Source of the DNA: Candidatus Poribacteria bacterium
Lineage (GTDB): Bacteria; Abyssobacteria; SURF-5
Assembly: GCA_016215705.1 (NCBI GenBank)
Contig: JACRIR010000118.1
Coordinates: 1 to 28,839 of the forward strand
Direction of reading: 5' to 3'
DNA length: 28,839 nt
Part shown: one piece after another, positions 22,797 to 28,839 of the stretch
How positions within the stretch are numbered: position 1 is the stretch's first letter
How the letters are laid out: each line of letters opens with the position of its first letter
Translations under genes and position numbers: made by a program
Notes under the pieces: model-generated
What the model was told of the DNA's origin: nothing
Databases searched by the model: none
The model's input: only the letters and a program-made list of their open reading frames with translations

Positions 22797-22825
22797 GTCA
22801 TTCTGAACGAAGCGAAGAATCTTCC
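22797..22825 (+). repeat. Dispersed GTCATTCTRARCGAAGCGA repeat, copy 2
   Basis: GTCATTCTGAACGAAGCGAA followed by GAATCTTCC lies between the kinase and SIS genes and matches the inverted copy at 8584-8610. It forms part of the short leader of the SIS gene. Confidence 0.6.
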
Positions 22826-22849
22826 ACGGCGGCAAGGAGAAAAAGTGAA

Positions 22850-23551
22850 ATGAGTTCGTATTATGACAAAGCGCTCGAGCTTCTTTCGAGGGTTCACTCG
22901 ACACAGAGCGAAGCAATCGCGAAGGCAGGAAGTGTTGTGGGTGAGACAGTAAAGGGCGGAGGGATTGTCCACGCCTTTGGAAGCGGGCATTCGGCCGCTA
23001 TCGCCTATGAGGCCCACGGCAGGGCGGGTGGTCTGGCGGCGGTAAGCGCCATAATAGACCCGCTGAGAGGACTGTCGGAGAACGTGGAGGGCTACGGCCG
23101 CGCCCTTTTGCGTCCGGTGGTTTTTGCAAAGCGAGACTCGGTAATCGTGATCTCGAACTCGGGCAGGAACGCGCTCCCAATCGAGGTTGCAATGGTCGCG
23201 CGCGAAAACGGTCTTATAGTCATCGCGATCACTTCTCTTGCGCACACGACCTCGGTTAAATCACGGCACTCCAGCGGCAAGCGGCTGTTCGAGCTTGCCG
23301 ACGTCGTAATCGACAACATGGGGGAGTCGGGCGACGCATCCGTTCAGGTAACAGGATGCAGCGTCCCTGTCGGGCCGACCTCTACCATTGCGGGCGCATA
23401 CATCATGAACGAAATCATGATAGCGGCCGTCGAGTGGCTGGTGAGAAACGGCGTCGAGCCGCCGGTTTTCAAGAGCGCAAATCTGGACGGCTCGAAGGAG
23501 CATAACGAAGCTCTGAGGCGGCGTTACAGCGCTCCACGTATCCTATGGTAG
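22850..23551 (+). CDS. SIS-domain sugar-phosphate protein
   Basis: The 233-residue product is a single SIS domain. A helical lead-in is followed by the phosphosugar-binding loop GIVHAFGSGHSAAIAYE (about 38-54), VIVISNSGRNALPIEVA (about 101-117) and LIVIAITSLAHTTSV. It resembles UPF0309-type proteins found beside amino-sugar genes. Family members act as isomerases, deaminases or lyases on phosphosugars (for example MurQ, which cleaves MurNAc-6-phosphate), or only bind the ligand. AGGAG precedes the ATG. It follows the amino-sugar kinase by 67 bases, so kinase then SIS enzyme would process a salvaged amino sugar. The exact reaction cannot be assigned. Confidence 0.82.
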   Translation: MSSYYDKALELLSRVHSTQSEAIAKAGSVVGETVKGGGIVHAFGSGHSAAIAYEAHGRAGGLAAVSAIIDPLRGLSENVEGYGRALLRPVVFAKRDSVIVISNSGRNALPIEVAMVARENGLIVIAITSLAHTTSVKSRHSSGKRLFELADVVIDNMGESGDASVQVTGCSVPVGPTSTIAGAYIMNEIMIAAVEWLVRNGVEPPVFKSANLDGSKEHNEALRRRYSAPRILW

Positions 23552-23612
23552 AACATAATGAGTCCGATAGGGAAAAGATGAACGAAACGGGGGTATTTTG
23601 CTGAAAGAATGC

Positions 23613-24923
23613 TTATGACGCGAGTTCCGCGGTCAGATCACGGAGTCTGATGAGAACCTTGTCGAGGTTATCGTCCATGAACCGGCTGAGGAGAGACACG
23701 GCCTCGTCTGCTCGATTTTTCGCGTGTAACGATTCGGCTTCCGCTTCAACATCGGCGCTCTTCTCTGCAAATTCGGCCTCGAGTCCGCTCCAAACCTCTT
23801 GAACGCGCGGAGTCCTTCCTTCAAAATCCTGCGCCACGGAATCACCCAACCTCTTGAACAACCACCAAACCGAGTCTTCCGAAAACCGGGCGCCTGCGCG
23901 CGTGAGCGCGAGCGGTATCTTGCCTTCGACGTAGAGAGGCATGAACACGCCACAGCACGGTGTTCCGAAGCTTGCCCAATATGCAATCCGGTGGTCGGTC
24001 CCGCGCAAATGAGCGACAATGCTCGCGGCGGTTGTGCCGACGGGGTCCGCGTGCATACAGATGGAATAACATTTGCCGTCCGAGGGATCGCGCCCCGGCG
24101 TGAAAACCGTTTCGCTCTCATAATGGTTGCGAAGTATCCGCATCATCGAGTGGGGAGAGATTTGACCGGACTGCTCTCCGAGCAGTTTTCCTGATTGCCT
24201 CAGTCGCTCTTCGGAGATTTGAGGTGGAACCGCCTCGATGCTGCGATAGGCAGCCGAGAAATTGAACCTCTCAGACGCGGCGCCATGCCACCAGCCATTC
24301 ATGACGGCGTGCTCGCAGGCATCCGGCGAAAGCGCGTCCCAGTCGGCGACTATCGCAATATGATTTGAAATGCGGGCTGTCTCCGACACCTTTTTCCAGG
24401 CGTATTGGCTGCCGGAGGTTTCGAGTATGTATGCTTCGCGGGGATCGGCGATTATGAATGAGTTGCTGTATTGCCACTGGTAATGCTCAAATGCCGAGCC
24501 ACCTTGCCCGAACTCCTCGAGAAGGCGCGTCATCACGTCGAGTGCTTGCCGCGCCGTACGCCCACGCTCGAGCCCCAGGCGCACGAGGTCCATCCCGAGG
24601 AGGCCGCTATCCGACAGAGTTTCCTTGGTGAACACCGCTTCGTTGCCGATTGCCACGCCGCACTCGTTCATGCCGTGCTCGAAACCCCAAAGCCAGTATG
24701 GTCTCGAACCGATTAGCGCCAGGGTTTCTTCCACTTGCGGGATTTCAACATATTGGCATTTGAGGGACGCGCCGCGCTTGTGTGTCAGACGCGGGATTTG
24801 AGAAAGGGGTTGACTCTCGTCGGCGGGCCTGTCGCTGTTCTTTCCGAGAATAACGGAACCATCGGCGGTAGCGCTTCCGAGCGCTACCAGCGTGTCACAG
24901 CCGGCTACGGACAATCGAGGCAT
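23613..24923 (-). CDS. Secernin-type C69 peptidase
   Basis: This 436-residue member of the Ntn-hydrolase C69 family (secernins and dipeptidases) has the predicted catalytic Cys9 in AGCDTLVALGSATADGS, followed by ILGKNSDRPADESQPL, the hallmark of secernins. Further family stretches are WLWGFEHGMNECGVAIGNEAV and SNHIAI. I chose the ATG at 24923, with AAGGA upstream, over a GTG ten codons earlier; this puts the Cys at the usual short distance from the N-terminus. Activity on dipeptides or acyl-amides is known for relatives; the substrate here is unknown. It lies 55 bases downstream of the acyl-CoA dehydrogenase gene, on the same strand. It converges with the amino-sugar pair. Confidence 0.88.
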   Translation of the reverse strand: MPRLSVAGCDTLVALGSATADGSVILGKNSDRPADESQPLSQIPRLTHKRGASLKCQYVEIPQVEETLALIGSRPYWLWGFEHGMNECGVAIGNEAVFTKETLSDSGLLGMDLVRLGLERGRTARQALDVMTRLLEEFGQGGSAFEHYQWQYSNSFIIADPREAYILETSGSQYAWKKVSETARISNHIAIVADWDALSPDACEHAVMNGWWHGAASERFNFSAAYRSIEAVPPQISEERLRQSGKLLGEQSGQISPHSMMRILRNHYESETVFTPGRDPSDGKCYSICMHADPVGTTAASIVAHLRGTDHRIAYWASFGTPCCGVFMPLYVEGKIPLALTRAGARFSEDSVWWLFKRLGDSVAQDFEGRTPRVQEVWSGLEAEFAEKSADVEAEAESLHAKNRADEAVSLLSRFMDDNLDKVLIRLRDLTAELAS

Positions 24924-24978
24924 CCTTAAGTCCTTTTTGCCTTCCTTCCGCACCTTGCGCCGTTGCAGTTTATCGGCC

Positions 24979-26118
24979 TTATTTCAGCAAGTGCGAGGCG
25001 ATGACAAGGCGCTGGATTTCTGACGTGCCTTCGTATATCTCGGTTATTTTGGCGTCGCGGAAGTTGCGCTCGACCGGATACTCTTTCGAGTAGCCATAAC
25101 CTCCATGTATTTGAATTGCCTTCGTGGCCGTCTTCATCGCGGTCTCGGAAGCGAAAAGTTTCGCCATGGCTGATTGTTTGCTGTAAGGCTGTTTTGCGTC
25201 TTTCATCTGAGCAGCGCGGTGAACAAGCAAACGCGCGGCGTCGATCTCGGTCGCCATGTCGGCGAGCATCCACTGGATCGCTTGGAACTTCGCTATCGGC
25301 TGGTTGAACTGCACGCGCTCGAGCGAATATTTTACCGACTGTTCCATTGCTGCGCGCGCTATGCCGACGGCCTGGGCGCCAATCCCGATGCGCCCTCCGT
25401 CAAGCGTCTGCATTGCAATCTTGAAACCCTGTCCCACTTGTCCGAGTAACTGGTCCTTGGGAATTCGGCAATCCTCGAAGATAAGCTCGGCCGTGCCGGA
25501 AGCGTTGAGACCGAGTTTCTTCTCGATCTTCCCCACCTTGAAGCCGGGGGTTTCTTTTTCGACGATGAACGTGCTGATGCCCTTTAAGCCCTTGCCCTTG
25601 TCGGTCATTGCAAACACAACCATAGTGTCGGCGTGGCTCCCGTTGGTGATGAACACTTTGCTTCCGTTGAGAATCCACTCGTTGCCGTCGAGAACGGCGG
25701 TGGTCTTCTGGTTGCCGGCGTCGGAGCCTGCGCTCGGCTCCGTCAGCCCGAAGCATCCTATCTTTCTGCCGGCGGCGAGAGGCGCCAGGAACCGCTGTTT
25801 CTGTTCTTCAGTCGCGTTATTGAGGATGGGATCGCACACAAGCGAATTGTTCACGGACATTATGACGCCGGTATTCGCGCATGCCCGCGAGATTTCTTCG
25901 AGCGCCACCGCGTAGCACACGTAATCCATCCCGGCGCCGCCGTATTGTTCGGGCACGGCGACCCCCATGAGGCCCAGTTCCCCCATCTTCTTCGCAAGCT
26001 CTACCGGAAACCGGTGCGTTTCGTCCAACTCGGCGGCCAGGGGAGCAACTTCCTTGTCCGCGAAATTGCGGGCCATGTCCTGAATCATTTTTTGTTCGTC
26101 AGTCAGATCGAAATTCAT
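24979..26118 (-). CDS. Short-chain-type acyl-CoA dehydrogenase
   Basis: This 379-residue FAD flavoenzyme oxidises acyl-CoA to trans-2-enoyl-CoA in beta-oxidation (or the reverse with an electron-bifurcating partner). It begins MNFDLTDEQKMIQDMARNFADKEVAP. FAD and substrate elements include FGLTEPSAGSDAG and WILNGSKVFITNG, and it ends with IYEGTSEIQRLVIASHLLK, where Glu363 in YEGT is the expected catalytic base. The pattern is closest to butyryl/short-chain dehydrogenases. The ATG at 26118 has GGAGG eight bases upstream; the longer frame to 26160 adds a non-conserved leader. ETF genes are not in the window. The thiolase gene upstream on the same strand fits a fatty-acid or butyrate pathway. Confidence 0.95.
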   Translation of the reverse strand: MNFDLTDEQKMIQDMARNFADKEVAPLAAELDETHRFPVELAKKMGELGLMGVAVPEQYGGAGMDYVCYAVALEEISRACANTGVIMSVNNSLVCDPILNNATEEQKQRFLAPLAAGRKIGCFGLTEPSAGSDAGNQKTTAVLDGNEWILNGSKVFITNGSHADTMVVFAMTDKGKGLKGISTFIVEKETPGFKVGKIEKKLGLNASGTAELIFEDCRIPKDQLLGQVGQGFKIAMQTLDGGRIGIGAQAVGIARAAMEQSVKYSLERVQFNQPIAKFQAIQWMLADMATEIDAARLLVHRAAQMKDAKQPYSKQSAMAKLFASETAMKTATKAIQIHGGYGYSKEYPVERNFRDAKITEIYEGTSEIQRLVIASHLLK

Positions 26119-26203
26119 CTTGATTGCCTCCAGTTCGAATACGGCGTTCCCGGGATTCACTTATCGATGCAAGATTACTCTCTATTGACGTCTCGTTGAA
26201 AAT

Positions 26204-26232
26204 CGGGGACACGATGCGGCATCGTGTCCCCG
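26204..26232. repeat. Palindrome, copy 3 of CGGGGACAC family
   Basis: Arms CGGGGACACGATG (26204-26216) and its complement (26220-26232) surround CGG. The left flank AAAAT matches copy 1 but the right flank does not pair, so this copy is shorter. It lies between the thiolase and acyl-CoA dehydrogenase genes, in the middle of a probable operon. Confidence 0.8.
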
Positions 26233-26307
26233 CTCGTCCGTATCAGGTTTCCGAAACACCTATCAGCGCCGAAATAGGAATTGGTAAGGTATTTCCAGGG
26301 CCCAACA

Positions 26308-27483
26308 TTACCGCTCGACCATCATAGCGACGGCCTCGCCCCCACCGATGCACAGAGTGGCCAACCCTCTCTTTGCGTTTCTCTTTTTCATCGCGTACAA
26401 GAGAGTGGTCAGGACGCGAGCGCCGCTCCCGCCTATGGGGTGGCCAAGCGCGATGGCGCCGCCGTTGACATTTACTTTTGCGGGATCAAGTCCGAGTTGT
26501 ATGTTGGCTGCGAGGGTGACAACCGCGAACGCCTCGTTGACCTCGAACAGGTCGATGTCGCCCACGGTCTTCCTTGTTTTCTCAAGAAGCTTTTTCACCG
26601 CGTCGACCGGCGCAATTGTGAACCACTCGGGCTCAAGGCTGGCGGTGCTGTAAGCGATGATTTTCGCGAGCGGCTCGATCCCTTTTCTCTTCGCGTTTTC
26701 GGCCGATGTTATGATAAAGGCCGCTGCGCCGTCATTTATCGAAGACGCATTTGCCGCCGTAACCGTCCCGTCTTTCTTGAAAGCTCCGGGCAGTTTGGGT
26801 ATTTTCTCGAAGTTGGCGCGCCCCGGGCCCTCATCCTCGCTGACGACCACAGGATCGCCCTTCTTCTGCGGAATGTTGACCGGCGCTATCTCGTCGCGGA
26901 ACAAGCCCTCTTTTTGCGCTCTTTGCGCGCGCTTGAAACTCTCGATCGCGAGATCGTCCTGCATTTTCCGCGTGATAGCGTATTTCTCTGCGCACAACTC
27001 GGCGGCGTTGCCCATGTGGAAATCATTGTAGACGTCCCAAAGACCGTCTTTGATCATCAAGTCGATGATCTTGGCGTCGCCCATGCGGTAGCCGCCTCGC
27101 GCCTTTTCGAGCGCATAAGGAGCGCGCGTCATGTTTTCCATTCCGCCGGCCACAACGACCTCGGCTTCGCCCAGGCGCACGGAGTCAAACGCAAGCATTG
27201 CCGCTTTGAGTCCGGAGCCACAGACCTTGTTTATGGTCAAACATCCGACCGATTTGGGAAGCCCTGCGCCGAGGGCCGCTTGGCGGGCCGGCGCTTGTCC
27301 GATCGCGGCGGGCAAAACACAACCCATGATGCACTCATTCACTTCATCGGGCGAGATGCCCGCGCGCTTTATCGCCGCTTCGATTGCGACGCTCCCAAGC
27401 CGCGTCGCGGGCACATCCGCAAATGCACCCTGAAAGCTTCCGACGGGCGTGCGCGCCGCACTCGCTATAACGACTTCTCTCAT
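26308..27483 (-). CDS. Acetyl-CoA C-acetyltransferase (thiolase)
   Basis: This 391-residue thiolase condenses two acetyl-CoA or cleaves 3-ketoacyl-CoA. Cys88 in INKVCGSGLKA is the acyl-accepting nucleophile. The C-terminal catalytic set is GHPIGGSGAR (His near 348) and CIGGGEAVAM (Cys near 378). The start MREVVIASAARTPVGSFQGAF is typical, and AGAGGAGAG lies just upstream. Length is standard. It leads a minus-strand run of thiolase, acyl-CoA dehydrogenase and secernin. Enoyl-CoA hydratase and 3-hydroxyacyl-CoA dehydrogenase, needed for a full cycle, are not in this window. Confidence 0.95.
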   Translation of the reverse strand: MREVVIASAARTPVGSFQGAFADVPATRLGSVAIEAAIKRAGISPDEVNECIMGCVLPAAIGQAPARQAALGAGLPKSVGCLTINKVCGSGLKAAMLAFDSVRLGEAEVVVAGGMENMTRAPYALEKARGGYRMGDAKIIDLMIKDGLWDVYNDFHMGNAAELCAEKYAITRKMQDDLAIESFKRAQRAQKEGLFRDEIAPVNIPQKKGDPVVVSEDEGPGRANFEKIPKLPGAFKKDGTVTAANASSINDGAAAFIITSAENAKRKGIEPLAKIIAYSTASLEPEWFTIAPVDAVKKLLEKTRKTVGDIDLFEVNEAFAVVTLAANIQLGLDPAKVNVNGGAIALGHPIGGSGARVLTTLLYAMKKRNAKRGLATLCIGGGEAVAMMVER

Positions 27484-27622
27484 GATTCGCTCTCCTCTAT
27501 TTAAGGTGTTATGAGATAACTCAATTGCCAGGAGGGAAAGGGGTCAGTAGGAAACCAACCGAGCGTATTCTAACAGAATGGACATAGTGTGTCAATTTGC
27601 CGAAAAGCCGATTTGTTGGAAG

Positions 27623-27650
27623 GTAGGGGCACGGCGCGCCGTGCCCCTAC
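27623..27650. repeat. Perfect 28-bp palindrome GTAGGGGCAC...
   Basis: GTAGGGGCACGGCG is followed immediately by its exact reverse complement, with no spacer. It belongs with the GTAGGG-type dyads near 2049-2130 and 7558-7580. Confidence 0.75.
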
Positions 27651-27732
27651 GGGCGGATCGACAGTTGAGGGACAGCCTCAAAGGGGGGATTCGCGAAGTC
27701 GCAGAAGTCCTTGGGAAACGAGAGTTCTAAAT

Positions 27733-27790
27733 CCCCCCGTCCCCCCTTTGCAAAGCGGGGGACGGAGCCGACTTTTGCAAAGGGGGGACG
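27733..27790. repeat. CCCCCTTTG-type inverted repeat with 17-bp arms
   Basis: CGTCCCCCCTTTGCAAA (27738-27754) and its exact complement (27774-27790) flank a 19-base loop. The element is a longer relative of the one at 3240-3275. It may be a mobile mini-repeat or a terminator-like structure. Confidence 0.7.
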
Positions 27791-27849
27791 TTCGACCCTT
27801 GGTTATGAGCCCATTTCCCACAATATATAGGGATGTTTTCAGAAAAAGC

Positions 27850-27877
27850 TTGAAAAATATCAAACCTGTGGTATAAT
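27850..27877 (+). promoter_or_regulatory. Sigma-70 promoter for the LysM gene
   Basis: TTGAAA (27850-27855) and a perfect TATAAT (27872-27877) are separated by 16 bp. Initiation near 27884 leaves a leader of about 54 bases before the ATG at 27938. Confidence 0.6.
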
Positions 27878-27937
27878 AATTGAAATTCTGCTTGCCTATC
27901 ATGGGGATGACAACCTGGGGCTATTCTTCGACCTTGC

Positions 27938-28839
27938 ATGAATAGGAAAAAGACCGAGTTGCGCCCACTCATTGGATTACTATGGTCGGTCATTGTGACA
28001 GCTTGGGTGTGTTTCCTGCCCTCCGAGGCATACGCCCAAATCAAGAAGACTGTCGAACCGGGTATAAAAGTGGAGATGGTCAATGGCAAGGATATATATG
28101 TAATATCTTATCCCTCAAAAGATTATGACCTCTCCGACTGCGCCGAGCGTATCATGGCCAATCCTGAGAGGGATTCTCGGTTCCTTAAAGGAAAATCCTT
28201 AAGGGTCCCGCTCGCTGAACTCAACGATGAATATCAACTGGAAGCAATGAGAACACTTTTCAAGCAGGACTCTCATAACGACACCGGCTGGGTCCATAAG
28301 GTAACGTATGTCTCTTCGCGGAGGCAGGGTGGCGAGACGCTTTGGGCCATCACGGAATGGTTCACGGGCAACGGCCAGAACTACAAGAAGCTGCTGGCGC
28401 ATAATGGTATGTCGGGTCGCTTCAAGCTCTACAAAGGAACAACAATCAAGATACCGCTGGACATGCTCTCGCCCGCTTTCAAAAAGCCGATTCAATTCGA
28501 GATCGCCGCTCGGCGCGCTGCGGAAGCGCCGACCCCCGAATCGAGACACCTCAACGGTGACCTGACTCTGAAGATCGACGCGCAAGGCGAATACGCATCC
28601 TATCGATTGAAGAAGGGAGATACAATTTACTCGAAGGTCGTCATGAAATATACAGACCGTGTGGAAGTCGAGGACGTGAAGGAAGCGGTCGATATGATAT
28701 GTCGCCGAAGCGGGATCAAAGACCCGCGCAAGCTGAATGCGGGCGATGAAATAAAGATGCCGCTCGAACTGTTGTCGGTTATGTATTTGCCACCGGATAA
28801 TGCGGACAGGCAGACTTACGAACAAGTGACAGAGGAGGC
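27938..28839 (+). CDS. Secreted LysM protein, probable amidase N-terminus (partial)
   Basis: The frame is open from the ATG at 27938 to the window end (300 codons), so the C-terminus is missing. A signal peptide (positive MNRKKTELR, then LIGLLWSVIVTAWVCFL, cleavage likely after SEAYA at residue 33) sends it across the membrane. Residues about 122-176 form a LysM-like domain (GETLWAITEWFTGNGQNYKKLLAHNG... KGTTIKIPLDML). Residues about 221-280 form a second divergent one (YRLKKGDTIYSKVVMKYTDR... AGDEIKMPLELL). LysM binds peptidoglycan. The second domain's wording matches, from memory, the N-terminal region of N-acetylmuramoyl-L-alanine amidases, so an amidase catalytic domain may follow outside the window. 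The ribosome binding site is weak. Confidence 0.75.
   Translation, partial: MNRKKTELRPLIGLLWSVIVTAWVCFLPSEAYAQIKKTVEPGIKVEMVNGKDIYVISYPSKDYDLSDCAERIMANPERDSRFLKGKSLRVPLAELNDEYQLEAMRTLFKQDSHNDTGWVHKVTYVSSRRQGGETLWAITEWFTGNGQNYKKLLAHNGMSGRFKLYKGTTIKIPLDMLSPAFKKPIQFEIAARRAAEAPTPESRHLNGDLTLKIDAQGEYASYRLKKGDTIYSKVVMKYTDRVEVEDVKEAVDMICRRSGIKDPRKLNAGDEIKMPLELLSVMYLPPDNADRQTYEQVTEE

Larger units (their letters stand above)
27484..27937. other. Repeat-rich divergent intergenic region
   Basis: It separates the thiolase from the LysM gene. No gene is supported. It holds a perfect 28-bp palindrome (27623-27650), an AAGGGGGGATT element (about 27679-27690), a large CCCCCTTTG inverted repeat (27733-27790) and the LysM gene promoter (27850-27877). 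Confidence 0.65.

Noticed and set aside
26281-27504. 407-residue open frame on the plus strand
   Set aside because: It is antisense to a complete thiolase gene with all catalytic residues, and the translated frame shows no family features.

Overview
The window reads as one contiguous piece of chromosome from a free-living, probably anaerobic or respiratory-flexible Gram-negative-type bacterium. It has moderately high GC and many small dispersed palindromes. I cannot place it in a phylum. The mix of a 12-haem secreted cytochrome c, an NtrC/sigma-54 circuit, a cobalamin-type radical SAM enzyme and abundant small repeats would fit an uncultivated candidate-phylum or deltaproteobacterium-like lineage (inference). 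No rRNA, tRNA, prophage or complete insertion sequence was seen.

Left part (1-5549). A non-coding stretch carries a 3' remnant of a group II intron (minus strand) and a small GTTAC-dyad array. It is followed by a plus-strand housekeeping run: peptide deformylase (def), recR and a XerC/D recombinase. Then come a FecE/BtuD-type ABC ATPase and a B12-binding radical SAM protein whose genes overlap by 4 bases. Two of the three copies of a long perfect palindrome flank xerD. A minus-strand block follows (5627-8443): a metallo-beta-lactamase-fold hydrolase, 2-phosphosulfolactate phosphatase (comB), and a one-PDZ HtrA protease with its own terminator.

Middle part (8444-20904). A MobA-like nucleotidyltransferase, a secreted dodecahaem cytochrome c and a metallophosphoesterase lead into a 7-kb signalling operon. 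A strong sigma-70 promoter at 12743-12771 drives a membrane hybrid kinase with two receiver domains, a CheY/DivK-like receiver, a REC-kinase whose phospho-acceptor motif is His-Ala instead of His-Glu, an NtrB-like PAS kinase, and an NtrC-type sigma-54 activator. Right after the activator lies about 1 kb without a gene. It holds two GTCA-N7-TGAC dyads 21 bp apart, AT-rich repeated TGTTACAT-like elements, an excellent sigma-54 promoter (20282-20297), a roughly 320-nt sequence with several nested long helices ending in a terminator-like hairpin plus U tract, and a pair of 38-bp direct repeats. The most interesting reading is that this kinase network drives a sigma-54-dependent structured non-coding RNA. 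I do not recognise the RNA as a known family.

Right part (20905-28839). A minus-strand coiled-coil protein with a flagellin-like first few residues has a perfect consensus promoter. It is divergent from an amino-sugar kinase plus SIS-domain pair that looks like cell-wall sugar recycling. A minus-strand run follows of thiolase, acyl-CoA dehydrogenase and a secernin-type C69 peptidase. After a repeat-rich gap, a plus-strand secreted LysM protein begins and runs off the window end. It is probably the N-terminus of a cell-wall amidase.
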